A stretch of DNA of 64,000 nucleotides from Pantanalinema sp. GBBB05. Lineage in GTDB: Bacteria; Cyanobacteriota; Cyanobacteriia; Leptolyngbyales; Leptolyngbyaceae. The position numbers and the translations under genes are program-made. The notes beneath the pieces are model-generated. The model saw only the letters and a program-made list of their open reading frames with translations. It did no database searches and was not told where the DNA came from. Positions 9,958-17,806 of the stretch are shown piece after piece. The DNA lies in NCBI GenBank assembly GCA_016743235.1, contig VRZD01000032.1, positions 17,234 to 81,233 on the forward strand. The letters are read 5' to 3'. Each line of letters begins with the position of its first letter. Position 1 is the stretch's first letter.

Positions 9958-10554
9958 ATGTTGAGTTCACTGCAAAATCACAAAACGTCAATCAAAGTTG
10001 ATTCAGTCCTCCTACAAGGCATTTTGGAAGGATTAATTGATGGCGTCCTGATCGTCACTAGTAGCGGTGAGTGGGTGTATGGCAACTTCCAGGCTTACCG
10101 GATTTGCCAACGGCTGCACCCTACTGTACCAATGAGGAAATCAGTACCATCATCGATTTGGCAAGTCTGCCAGCAGTTGCTCAATCATCAGGAACTGCCG
10201 ATCGATCATCCGACGATCGTTGAATCTAATATTTTTTCTAGTAAATCAGAAACTTTTCGGGTACGGGTACGCTGGCTGGAATTGAGTGAGGTCAAATGTC
10301 CTTACCTCCTCGTCACGTTGGAAGATTGCTATCAGTCCACCCAAAGTCAGGCGATCGCTGAAATTCAGCAATATGATTTAACGCCTCGGCAAGCAGATGT
10401 TTGGCGATTACGACGAGCGGGTTACAGCTACCGAGAGATTGCGAACCAATTGTATGTTGGGGTTGATACAGTCAAACGGCATCTGAAAGACATTTATGCC
10501 AAACAACGTGAATATAAGTTATTACAGTGCATCACCAGTCACGGCTTGTGGTAA
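9958..10554 (+). CDS. PAS-like sensor with C-terminal LuxR helix-turn-helix
   Basis: 198 residues from ATG 9958; a TTG at 9940 is possible. Residues about 20-110 resemble a small PAS fold (GILEGLIDGVLIVTSSGEWVY at the start). The C-terminal about 65 residues are a LuxR/FixJ-type DNA-binding domain: LTPRQADVWRLRRAGYSYREIANQLYVGVDTVKRHLKDIY. This is a one-component transcription regulator design; ligand and targets are unknown. A small membrane protein gene lies 33 bases upstream and a convergent VOC gene just downstream. Confidence 0.82.
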   Translation: MLSSLQNHKTSIKVDSVLLQGILEGLIDGVLIVTSSGEWVYGNFQAYRICQRLHPTVPMRKSVPSSIWQVCQQLLNHQELPIDHPTIVESNIFSSKSETFRVRVRWLELSEVKCPYLLVTLEDCYQSTQSQAIAEIQQYDLTPRQADVWRLRRAGYSYREIANQLYVGVDTVKRHLKDIYAKQREYKLLQCITSHGLW

Positions 10555-10565
10555 CACTGTCAGCC

Positions 10566-10928
10566 TTAAGCTTCACTTAACTCAATCACGTTCCCATCGG
10601 GATCCTGAGTAAATAATGCTGCCCGTCCAGATGCACTCATTTGTACTGGACAATGATGCGCCAATAATCGTTCTTTGGCAGCCTCTAAATTGGCAACAGA
10701 AAACGCGATATGGCGATTCCGCCCCCATTTTTCTGGGTCTTGTAAGTCTGCCCTAGAAAATGGGCTGGTGATCAAATGAATTTGAAAGCCATCTACTTCG
10801 TACCAGATTCCCGGAAATCTCAGCGATCGATCGACTTTGGCTAAGCCCAGTACCATACCATAAAAGCATTCTGCCCGTTCCAAATCAGAAACCAGAATGG
10901 CAGCATGAAGACAACGCGTAACCTGCAT
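10566..10928 (-). CDS. VOC (glyoxalase/bleomycin-resistance) family protein
   Basis: 120 residues, one vicinal-oxygen-chelate domain made of two beta-alpha-beta-beta-beta repeats. The first begins CLHAAILVSDLERAECFYGMVLGL; the second starts at NRHIAFSVANLEAAKERL and ends TQDPDGNVIELSE. Metal-ligand candidates (His in LHAAI, His in NRHIAFSV, Glu in VIELSE) are at the expected places. The ATG at 10926-10928 has GAGG eight bases upstream, which favours it over an in-frame GTG at 10946. The substrate is unknown. It converges with the LuxR gene. Confidence 0.85.
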   Translation of the reverse strand: MQVTRCLHAAILVSDLERAECFYGMVLGLAKVDRSLRFPGIWYEVDGFQIHLITSPFSRADLQDPEKWGRNRHIAFSVANLEAAKERLLAHHCPVQMSASGRAALFTQDPDGNVIELSEA

Positions 10929-11253
10929 ACCAAACACCTCAAACACGAGTGGATTCTTTCACTATAGTTTGGTAAAAATCTTTTTTTGGGGAAAATCGGA
11001 GTTAATTTACGTCGCTGCGGTCATGTCACTCCTTTAGGCACAGATCAGGGTGTCAATGTCATTGAACTTGCAGTCGTACCGGTTCTCGACCGACCCTCGG
11101 CACAGCGAATTGAGTCAGTGATTTTGACCCGATTCTAGACAACAGTTCAACTGAATTTTGAGCGATGAGGCGAGGCACCTGGGTCTCGTCGCTTTGCATT
11201 TACAGATAGAAATAGCCATTTAAAATTCTCTACAAAAAACGACGAACTAGCCC
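10929..11253. other. Intergenic region before the copper operon
   Basis: About 325 bases with no supported gene. Short frames here have no start context. The right end merges into the MerR-type promoter listed next. Confidence 0.35.
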
Positions 11254-11285
11254 TTGACTCTCCAGTCCTCTGGAGTGTGCAAGAT
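11254..11285 (+). promoter_or_regulatory. MerR-family operator/promoter of the copper operon
   Basis: A -35 box TTGACT (11254-11259) is separated by 20 bases from a -10-like CAAGAT (11280-11285). The overlong spacer is filled by the dyad CTCCAG-TCCT-CTGGAG (11260-11275). A 19-20 bp spacer carrying an inverted repeat is the hallmark of promoters activated by MerR-type metal regulators (CueR, ZntR, CoaR). It lies 37 bases upstream of the copper chaperone gene. No MerR gene is in the window. Confidence 0.75.
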
Positions 11286-11321
11286 GAAATGAAGGAATTG
11301 ATATTCACTAGGATTTGAACA

Positions 11322-11519
11322 ATGACGCTGCAACTTAACGTTCCTAACATGGCCTGTTCAGCTTGTAGTCACACGATCGCGAAAGCCATTCAAGCGATCG
11401 ATCCCGCTGCCACAGTGCAAGCAGACCCGAAAACAAAGTTAGTTGAGGTGGATACCCAAGCCTCAGAACCCATGATTCGGAATGCGATCACAACAGCAGG
11501 CTATACGATCGCGAACTAA
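11322..11519 (+). CDS. Copper chaperone, HMA domain (CopZ/Atx1-like)
   Basis: 65 residues, a single heavy-metal-associated domain. It carries the copper-binding loop MACSAC (residues 10-15, the MxCxxC motif) and has a beta-alpha-beta-beta-alpha-beta length. Such proteins hand Cu(I) to P-type ATPases; the ATPase gene follows 14 bases downstream. AGGA precedes the ATG by eight bases. The MerR-type promoter just upstream implies metal induction. Cyanobacterial Atx1 delivers copper to PacS/CtaA for thylakoid proteins, which may be its job here, but the operon arrangement fits export/detoxification equally well. Confidence 0.92.
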   Translation: MTLQLNVPNMACSACSHTIAKAIQAIDPAATVQADPKTKLVEVDTQASEPMIRNAITTAGYTIAN

Positions 11520-11533
11520 TCAGGAGGGATCTG

Positions 11534-13795
11534 ATGGAAAATACAACCTTAAAATTACGAGGCATGAGTTGTGCCTCCTGTGCCAGTAATATCGAGGCGG
11601 CAATTCGGGCTGTCCCTGGCGTCAAAACCTGTAATGTTAACTTTGGCGCCGAACAGGCAGCGGTCACTTATGACCCTAGCAAAACAGACATTGCAGTGAT
11701 TCAGAATGCTGTCGATGCTGCTGGATATACAGCTCAGCCAATCCAAGACAATGTGCTGGCTCCCGAAGATGATACCGAACGCCGAGTCCGCCAAGCCGAG
11801 CATCAAAGGTTAACGCGGAAGGTTTGGTTTAGTAGCATCATTAGCGCCATTTTGGTCATCGGTTCGTTCCCAGCCATGACAGGATTAGCGATTCCGTTGA
11901 TCCCAATGTGGTGGCACGATCCCTGGTTGCAGCTAGTCCTAACGGCGCCCGTTTTGTTTTGGGCTGGTAGCGACTTCCTGATCAATGCCTGGAAAGCCTT
12001 GAAGCGACATACCGCAACGATGGATACGCTGGTTGCCGTGGGCACGGGAACTGCTTATCTTTACTCGTTGTTCCCCACCTTTCTACCGCAATGGTTCACC
12101 GCCCAGGGACTCAAACCTGATGTGTATTTTGAAGCTGCCACCGTCATCATTGCTTTGCTGCTATTAGGACGATTGTTAGAAAACCGAGCCAAAGGGAAGA
12201 CCTCAGAGGCAATCCGGAAGCTGATGGGATTACAGGCAAAAACCGCCCGCGTCATTCGTGACGATCGAGCGATCGATATTCCCATTGCTGACGTTGCTGT
12301 AGGCGATATTATTCTCGTTCGCCCTGGTGAAAAGATTCCCGTGGATGGCGAAATTGTCACAGGTTCCTCAACGATCGATGAGGCAATGGTCACAGGGGAA
12401 AGTGTGCCAGTCAAGAAGCAGCCTGGCGATGCAGTGATTGGCGCAACGATGAACAAAACTGGTAGTTTCCAGTTTCGTGCTACCCGAGTTGGTAAAGATA
12501 CGTTCCTTGCCCAGATTGTCAAACTGGTGCAACAAGCCCAAGGGTCAAAAGCCCCGATTCAGCGTCTTGCCGATCAAGTGACAGGATGGTTTGTGCCCGC
12601 AGTAATTGCGATCGCCATTTTCACCTTTATCCTCTGGTTCAACCTCATGGGCAATGTGACGATGGCATTGATTACAACCGTTGGCGTGTTGATTATTGCC
12701 TGCCCCTGTGCGCTCGGTTTAGCCACCCCAACTTCCATCATGGTAGGTACAGGCAAAGGAGCCGAGCATGGCATTTTGATTAAGGGAGCCGAAAGTCTGG
12801 AATTAGCTCACAAGCTCCAAACGATCGTTCTTGATAAAACCGGCACCATTACCCAAGGCAAACCAACGGTGACCGATTACATCACGGTTAAGGGCACAGC
12901 CCATCACAATGAACTGAAACTGTTGAGCTTAGCAGCTTCTGTAGAACAGAATTCCGAACATCCTTTAGCAGAGGCAGTCGTGCAATATGCCCAATCTCAA
13001 GGAGTGAAGTTAGCCAATCCTCAGGCGTTTGCAGCGGTAGCGGGAAGTGGGGTACAGGGGGATGTGTCCGATCGGCAGGTACAAATTGGGACACACCGTT
13101 GGATGCAGGAGTTGGGCATTACCACCAGTGCATTACAGCCACAATGGGAGCAATTGGAGTACCTGGGTAAAACGGTGATCTGGATTGCCGTGGATGGGCA
13201 AATTGAAGGCATGATGGGGATTGCCGATGCCGTGAAGCCTTCTTCGGTCAATGCAATCCGCATGTTGCAAAAGATGGGCTTAGAAGTAGTGATGCTCACC
13301 GGAGATAACCAGCGCACGGCAAACGTAATTGCTCACGAAGTCGGGATTCAACGAGTCCTGGCGGAAGTTCGCCCCGACCAAAAAGCCGCAACCGTTGCCA
13401 CGATTCAGGCTGAGGACAAAGTAGTTGCCATGGTGGGAGATGGGATTAATGATGCCCCTGCCTTAGCTCAAGCGGATGTCGGCATTGCGATCGGCACAGG
13501 AACAGATGTGGCGATCGCCGCCAGCGACATTACCCTAATTTCCGGTGATCTACAGGGTATTGTGACCGCTATTCAACTCAGTCGCGCCACCATTCGTAAC
13601 ATCAAGCAGAATCTATTTTTCGCATTCATCTACAACATTGCTGGTATCCCCATCGCTGCTGGCATTCTCTATCCGGTGTTTGGGTGGTTACTCAGTCCGG
13701 TGATTGCAGGAGCAGCGATGGCATTTAGCTCTGTCTCTGTTGTGACCAATGCGCTGCGATTGCGGAATTTCAAACCCGTTGAGAGTCGGTATTAA
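11534..13795 (+). CDS. copA: P1B-type Cu(I)-translocating ATPase (CopA/PacS-like)
   Basis: 753 residues, usual length for the family. There is one N-terminal HMA domain with GMSCASC (residues 10-16), then eight membrane segments. Other motifs are the actuator motif TGES, the intramembrane CPC (about residues 389-391, in IACPCALGLATP), the phosphorylation motif DKTGT (about 434), the SEHPLAEA HP motif, and MVGDGINDAPALAQADVGIAIG. CPC plus the C-terminal membrane residues NA...MAFSSVSVV indicate Cu(I) specificity. Strong AGGAGG before the ATG. Whether it is plasma-membrane (export) or thylakoid (PacS role) cannot be read from sequence. Confidence 0.95.
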   Translation: MENTTLKLRGMSCASCASNIEAAIRAVPGVKTCNVNFGAEQAAVTYDPSKTDIAVIQNAVDAAGYTAQPIQDNVLAPEDDTERRVRQAEHQRLTRKVWFSSIISAILVIGSFPAMTGLAIPLIPMWWHDPWLQLVLTAPVLFWAGSDFLINAWKALKRHTATMDTLVAVGTGTAYLYSLFPTFLPQWFTAQGLKPDVYFEAATVIIALLLLGRLLENRAKGKTSEAIRKLMGLQAKTARVIRDDRAIDIPIADVAVGDIILVRPGEKIPVDGEIVTGSSTIDEAMVTGESVPVKKQPGDAVIGATMNKTGSFQFRATRVGKDTFLAQIVKLVQQAQGSKAPIQRLADQVTGWFVPAVIAIAIFTFILWFNLMGNVTMALITTVGVLIIACPCALGLATPTSIMVGTGKGAEHGILIKGAESLELAHKLQTIVLDKTGTITQGKPTVTDYITVKGTAHHNELKLLSLAASVEQNSEHPLAEAVVQYAQSQGVKLANPQAFAAVAGSGVQGDVSDRQVQIGTHRWMQELGITTSALQPQWEQLEYLGKTVIWIAVDGQIEGMMGIADAVKPSSVNAIRMLQKMGLEVVMLTGDNQRTANVIAHEVGIQRVLAEVRPDQKAATVATIQAEDKVVAMVGDGINDAPALAQADVGIAIGTGTDVAIAASDITLISGDLQGIVTAIQLSRATIRNIKQNLFFAFIYNIAGIPIAAGILYPVFGWLLSPVIAGAAMAFSSVSVVTNALRLRNFKPVESRY

Positions 13796-13911
13796 CTCAG
13801 AACATACCTAGGCTCAAACCCCTGATATTCTTTAGCACATTAAGTTAGATGTGGATTTTAGTTCGGCATAATTTCAGGCAGCCTGATCGGAGCAATTTAG
13901 GAGGTAGTCCA

Positions 13912-14466
13912 ATGATGAAGCAATCGGCAATTTTCAGCAGCATCGCTACCGTGAGTATATTACTGGGAATAACATCGGGTGGCACGATCGCTAAAATGGC
14001 GCATGAGGAAATGCCATCGACTGAGCCAACGGGAGAATTTCAACCCATCGACCAACCCTTGTGGGTCAAAGGCGCCGTCACTATCGGTGGGTTAGGACTG
14101 ATTGGATTGGAGTTGTGGTGGTTTGTCTTTAGTCAGCCGAAATCACGCCAAGCGGCAACTCAAGAGGGGATTCAAGAAGTCACTATCACAGTTGATGGTG
14201 GGTACGAACCCAGCCAGATTGTGGTTCAAGTCGGACACCCGGTGCGACTCAATTTCGATCGCAAAGATCCCAACCATTGCTTAGAAGCAGTCCAGTTGCC
14301 TGATTTCCATATTGCGCAAGACCTCCCCTTGAATCAAGTCACCGCGATCGAATTCACCCCTGACAAACCAGGCAGATATGAGTTCACCTGCGGGATGAAC
14401 ATGTTTCGGGGGGTGATTGAGGCACAGCCTGCGACTACCCCCCAGGTCAATGGCGTTCAGGGTTAG
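13912..14466 (+). CDS. Membrane-anchored cupredoxin-domain protein
   Basis: 184 residues from ATG 13912, fixed by AGGAGG nine bases upstream. An N-terminal signal/anchor (residues about 5-25) is followed by a second hydrophobic segment (about 45-67, GAVTIGGLGLIGLELWWFVF). The C-terminal cupredoxin domain (about 85-175) starts TITVDGGYEPSQIVVQVG and has copper-ligand candidates in NHCLEAV and FTCGMNMFRG. Periplasmic or lumenal copper binding is likely. It follows the Cu-ATPase by 116 bases on the same strand, so it probably belongs to the copper response, perhaps as periplasmic acceptor of exported Cu(I). Confidence 0.85.
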   Translation: MMKQSAIFSSIATVSILLGITSGGTIAKMAHEEMPSTEPTGEFQPIDQPLWVKGAVTIGGLGLIGLELWWFVFSQPKSRQAATQEGIQEVTITVDGGYEPSQIVVQVGHPVRLNFDRKDPNHCLEAVQLPDFHIAQDLPLNQVTAIEFTPDKPGRYEFTCGMNMFRGVIEAQPATTPQVNGVQG

Positions 14467-14563
14467 AGCGTTTTGGGACGAGCTTGAAATCGCGTTGAGT
14501 TTGGCAACATCGGTTAAATTTGCCGTCCGTACGCCAAAACACTATTGGTTGAACTTTTAACAA

Positions 14564-14951
14564 TGGAGCTGACGGGAGTCGAACCCGTGTCCGCCCTGGG
14601 TATTAGTACACTGTTCATTCACAGGCTTAGCTGCTCTAACCCTTGCAGCGGGAACTGTCCCTTATCCCGGACAGTGGGATGCTCTGGTAAAGTCTTAACT
14701 AGCTACCGACCAGAGGCAGTAGACTAGAGCATCCGTTGGGGGTTGGTCTATCATCCTTAACGGAGTCAAATGACAGACGCTCGAACCAGTTAGAGGTTGT
14801 TAGGCAACTGCAACAGCAGATTGCTTACGAGCAAAAGGTACGATGTTGTTCGCATGTACGTTGTTTGAGCCATGGATTTATGAGAGTTAGCTCGCTCTCA
14901 GCCTGCATCACAAGGTAGCGTTCGCCAAAACGTCGAAACCGTTGCAGCCCC
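14564..14951 (-). ncRNA. ssrA: Transfer-messenger RNA (tmRNA), one-piece
   Basis: 388 nt. The 5' end GGGGCTGCAACGGTTTCGAC (14951 downward) pairs its first seven bases with CAGCTCC at the 3' end to form the acceptor stem; the T arm GGACACGGGTTCGACTCCC precedes it. CCA is not encoded: the discriminator A at 14564 is followed by TTG. The resume reading frame (14853 down to 14800) encodes ANNIVPFARKQSAVAVA then stop, matching the cyanobacterial tag type. It rescues stalled ribosomes with SmpB and marks the product for proteolysis. Pseudoknot regions lie between the tag and the T arm. Confidence 0.97.
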
Positions 14952-14961
14952 GTGTCCCTCT

Positions 14962-14967
14962 ATTATA
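14962..14967 (-). promoter_or_regulatory. -10 box of ssrA
   Basis: A perfect TATAAT on the minus strand, with its downstream end 10 bases before the mature tmRNA 5' end. No good -35 is seen at the standard distance. Confidence 0.6.
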
Positions 14968-15099
14968 CTAGCGTCGTCAAGAGTCGTGGGGGATTCGGCA
15001 ACAATTTTGTGACGTAACAAGCGTTAAAACGCCTCTGGCTTGCAACAGAGTGACTTTAAAGCTCAATATTCGTTTGGCGATCGCTTTGATCACGATTGA

Positions 15100-15129
15100 C
15101 TTAACCCAGATTTAACTTAAAATTAATCT
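15100..15129 (+). promoter_or_regulatory. Pho box (SphR/PhoB-type) upstream of the mgtC-like gene
   Basis: Three 8-bp repeats separated by 3 bp: CTTAACCC, TTTAACTT and ATTAATCT. This is the cyanobacterial Pho-box layout (PyTTAAPyPy(T/A) in triplicate). The last repeat occupies the -35 position of a TATATT -10 box (15155-15160), 25 bases further on. The position relative to the gene start (15218) fits activation under phosphate limitation. Confidence 0.7.
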
Positions 15130-15217
15130 ACTGTAAATCTATCGACATTTTGTATATATTACCCAGTTGATCGATCGCAGTAATCTGGCTGAAGCAAAAC
15201 ACGGGAGGATCACCAGC

Positions 15218-15772
15218 ATGGTAGTCATGATGTTAGAGGCAAGCGATTGGCTGCATATTGGGTTTCGGCTCTTGCTCGCCATGATTGTTGGCTGTCTGAT
15301 TGGGTATAACCGCCAGCGGGGCGGCAGACCAGCCGGAATGCGTACATTCATGTTAGTCAGTATGGGAGCCGCTCTGTTTGTCATGATTCCATTGCAAGCT
15401 GAAGGAGACTCATCGTTCGCAACGACTAACGCGCTCAGCCGGACGCTGCAAGGGGTAACGACCGGAGTCGGATTTTTAGGAGCAGGGCTGATTTTGCAGC
15501 AGTCTTCTAAGAAATCGCGTGTACCTAAAGTCCGAGGTTTAACCACCGCCGCAACTATTTGGATTTCTGCCGCGTTGGGAGCCGCGATCGGGTGTGGTTT
15601 GTGGCAGATGGGATTATTAGGAGCAGTATTAACCTTATTGACTTTGAGCGGAATGAAGCGGGTGAGGCAAATTCCTCTATTTCAATCATCTCAGACAGGG
15701 ATACCGGCGAACCCAGCAACTTCAGCTTTAACAAACAAGCTGAATCATAATTCGACAGATGCTAGCCGCTGA
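15218..15772 (+). CDS. MgtC/SapB family membrane protein
   Basis: 184 residues from ATG 15218, chosen because GGGAGG sits nine bases upstream; the frame is open from 15167. The N-terminal 130 residues hold four to five membrane segments with the family signatures LLLAMIVGCLIGYNRQRGG, the conserved GMRTFMLVSMGAALF, GVGFLGAGLI, and GLTTAATIWISAALGAAIG. The C-terminal tail is short and polar, lacking the ACT-like domain of long MgtC. Family members modulate F-type ATPase, Mg2+ and phosphate homeostasis. The Pho box upstream suggests a link with phosphate here. Confidence 0.9.
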   Translation: MVVMMLEASDWLHIGFRLLLAMIVGCLIGYNRQRGGRPAGMRTFMLVSMGAALFVMIPLQAEGDSSFATTNALSRTLQGVTTGVGFLGAGLILQQSSKKSRVPKVRGLTTAATIWISAALGAAIGCGLWQMGLLGAVLTLLTLSGMKRVRQIPLFQSSQTGIPANPATSALTNKLNHNSTDASR

Positions 15773-16279
15773 GACAGCCTATTCACAGACCATGGCATCT
15801 CTTAAAAACCCATTCGTGTAGTTGGTCCGGGCTCACCTGAACCTGACTAGCACTGTCCCTTTAATTATGGCTGGAACTCAATGATGTCGTCAGCGCTAGC
15901 AATTCGCCGGAATCTGGGCAGACACAGGCAAAGGTCTCAAGGCAGCTCGTTACCATCCATATAACTTAATTACTGTCTCAGCAGGATACCACTACGGCTA
16001 TCAAGACAATGTCACTTAACTAGGGGACATTGCAAAAACACTATTTTTCATACATTAAAACTGTAATTATTCCTATAAAATTGCTTTAAATATAAAATTA
16101 TCGATAAAAATTCAATTGCCGCTAAATGTCTATAAGAAAATTATCCTTTGCTAATTTCAGATTACTTCTGCACTATTAGCTTTTGGGGGTCACTTGCGAT
16201 CGCAGTTACTTCTGGTTCTCTACAGCAAATTGCCACAATAATATCAGCTGGGATTCTAACAAACTAACAATTAAATCAA
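15773..16279. other. Intergenic region, AT-rich right half
   Basis: 507 bases between convergent mgtC-like and rrf2-like genes. The first half has a short open stretch (about 15910-16020, reading AGIWADTGKGLKAARY) that has no start and could be a gene remnant. The second half (16020-16160) is strongly AT-rich with no gene. Confidence 0.35.
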
Positions 16280-16762
16280 TTAAATATAGTACATGGGATG
16301 TTTCTGTTTTTGGCGATCCCGTTGCTCACATAAATCTTGAATCGTGTAACGGCTTAACACCTCCTGGGAGGCTAAAGCCGCTTCTTGCCAAATATCTCGG
16401 ACAATCTCCCGTTCACAGCTAATAGAAGCAACAGTCTCTTTCCCTTTCTGCCGATTAGAAGTACCATTATGAGCTTCTCCATCGACCAAATTGATCACAT
16501 CTGATACAGTGACTTTCCAAGGCTCCCGAATCAAGATATATCCTCCTTTTGCGCCTCGTTGACTTTGGACTAATCCCCCCCGCCGCAGCATCGTGAAGAT
16601 ATGTTCTAGGTAGCGATCGGGAATAGGTTGACGAGTTGCAATTTCACTGACGGTAATCGGTTTTTTTTGATTCCACACGCCCGCTAGCTCGATTAATGCC
16701 AGGATCGCATACTCTACTTTGGCAGAGAGATCATGAGTGGCTAAAGGAGATTCACTTAACAT
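16280..16762 (-). CDS. Rrf2 family transcriptional regulator
   Basis: 160 residues. N-terminal winged helix with the Rrf2 signatures: LSAKVEYAILALIELA, VSEIATRQPIPDRYLEHIF and LRRGGLVQSQRGAKGGYILIR. The usual three-cysteine iron-sulfur ligand cluster is not evident: only two cysteines occur (ISCERE, DLCEQR). It therefore resembles CymR-type sulfur regulators more than IscR. A dyad (16771-16803) directly before the start suggests autoregulation. The nearest plus-strand genes include a CysA-like ATPase and a TauE/SafE exporter, consistent with sulfur metabolism, but that link is inference. Confidence 0.88.
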   Translation of the reverse strand: MLSESPLATHDLSAKVEYAILALIELAGVWNQKKPITVSEIATRQPIPDRYLEHIFTMLRRGGLVQSQRGAKGGYILIREPWKVTVSDVINLVDGEAHNGTSNRQKGKETVASISCEREIVRDIWQEAALASQEVLSRYTIQDLCEQRDRQKQKHPMYYI

Positions 16763-16770
16763 ATACCGGT

Positions 16771-16803
16771 TTATCAGTAGGATTATCGGATTTTATCTGA
16801 TAA
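16771..16803. promoter_or_regulatory. Dyad in the rrf2-like gene promoter
   Basis: TTATCAG (16771-16777) and CTGATAA (16797-16803) are perfect inverted arms, with a second ATTATC/GATAAT pair inside. The left part includes TCAGTAGGATTA (16774-16785), which recurs exactly at 17061-17072. It begins nine bases upstream of the regulator's start codon and is a likely autoregulatory operator. Confidence 0.5.
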
Positions 16804-17041
16804 TACCTTGTTTGCCATCAATTAAATACTAAATTTCGATCGGCTTACGGGAGAATACTTGAGATCTGATCCATTGTTGTGGTCAAGCAGGGGTAGCTAT
16901 TTAAAAAGGAAGTATCAGATGGGTAAGGAGTAATCCACCTGATACAGCGAGTAAAGAGTCAGCATGGTAACTCACACTGGTTGCATCATCCCCGCGATCG
17001 CGACCTTGCTACCCATCTGTTACCGATCTATGTGAGGTGTC

Positions 17042-17080
17042 TTGACTAAAATACAGTAAGTCAGTAGGATTACTGTATTT
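17042..17080 (+). promoter_or_regulatory. Promoter covered by a perfect 11-bp palindrome
   Basis: TTGACT (17042-17047) and TAGGAT (17065-17070) are spaced by 17 bases, a plausible sigma-70 promoter reading right. AAATACAGTAA (17049-17059) and TTACTGTATTT (17070-17080) form a perfect inverted repeat with a 10-base centre that contains most of the TCAGTAGGATTA word shared with the rrf2 promoter. A 15-codon frame with AGGA before it starts at 17098. The surrounding 550-base gap holds no other gene. Confidence 0.5.
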
Positions 17081-17315
17081 GAAGTCCAGTTAGGACTATG
17101 CCACAGCTAATGTGGATAAAACAAGTAACTGTAAATACATTTTGAGATATCGCAGAAAATGATACTTTCTAGATAAAAGAAAACTTATAAGCGTAACCGA
17201 TAGTGCAATTATGTAATATTTGATCGGTCGATCTATCCAGTGAATTATGAACTCACTGGATATCAATTAATTACCAGATTTAACTATATCAATCTAATTA
17301 TTCTAATCAGAGTAA

Positions 17316-17579
17316 TTAACTATCCGTTTGGGCTGAATCAAGCAGCAATACTAGTCGAGAAAACCAATAGATAATCTCTGGATCGCAACAGGTTGTTAGC
17401 CGAGAAATTTCGATCGCGAGCTGGTAGGCGGCTTCCGCATGTGGATGATGATTCAATCCAGCATGTTGCAACAGTGCAACTTTTAGATCACCTGGATAGG
17501 TTAAAAGATATTGTTCCCTAACTAATTGATCAAGGATAGGTTGCCAATCAATTCCACCGACGATTAATGACTTATCCAT
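17316..17579 (-). CDS. Hypothetical protein, 87 aa
   Basis: Unrecognised. Soluble, mostly helical by appearance; contains QPILDQLVREQYLLTYPGDLKVALL and a CC pair (TTCCDPEIIYW). It is divergent from the CysA-like gene. A leftward promoter block shared with two CadD-containing operons ends 64 bases before its start codon, which is the main argument that it is a real gene and part of the same regulon. It sits alone between two AT-rich gaps. Confidence 0.6.
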   Translation of the reverse strand: MDKSLIVGGIDWQPILDQLVREQYLLTYPGDLKVALLQHAGLNHHPHAEAAYQLAIEISRLTTCCDPEIIYWFSRLVLLLDSAQTDS

Positions 17580-17642
17580 ATTTTTCTCTATTAATAATCT
17601 TTTCTAATAGATTGATATTCATATCCTAAATTACGCAAATCT

Positions 17643-17689
17643 ATAACAGCAAATACTCTTTTTTGTTAAATCAATAAATTGAATTGATT
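17643..17689 (-). promoter_or_regulatory. Shared promoter block, copy 1 (before the 87-aa gene)
   Basis: Read leftward: a dyad AATCAAT-N7-ATTGATT (17669-17689), a -35-like TTAACA, 18 bases including AAAAAGAGTATTTGCTG, and a -10-like TATAG. The whole block aligns almost without gaps to 23898-23944 and 27866-27912. The dyad has the T-N11-A geometry of LysR-type sites. It could also affect the divergent CysA-like gene. Confidence 0.65.
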
Positions 17690-17806
17690 AAAACATCTTG
17701 TAATACTTAATACGTTTAGTAATTAACAAAATCCAGTAATATACGGTAAATTGATCGATTAATGGGTGTTATTACATTAGCTGCTATCAATAGCTGGAGT
17801 GATCTT

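Noticed and set aside
12061..12522. 153-aa minus-strand frame
   Set aside because: Antisense to the copper ATPase; composition typical of a shadow frame.
14545..14727. Plus-strand open frame (60 aa) and a second at 14736-14918
   Set aside because: Both lie entirely on the tmRNA gene of the other strand; they are chance frames.
15910..16020. Short open stretch resembling a gene fragment
   Set aside because: No start codon, a stop just before it and no recognised family; noted only as a possible remnant.
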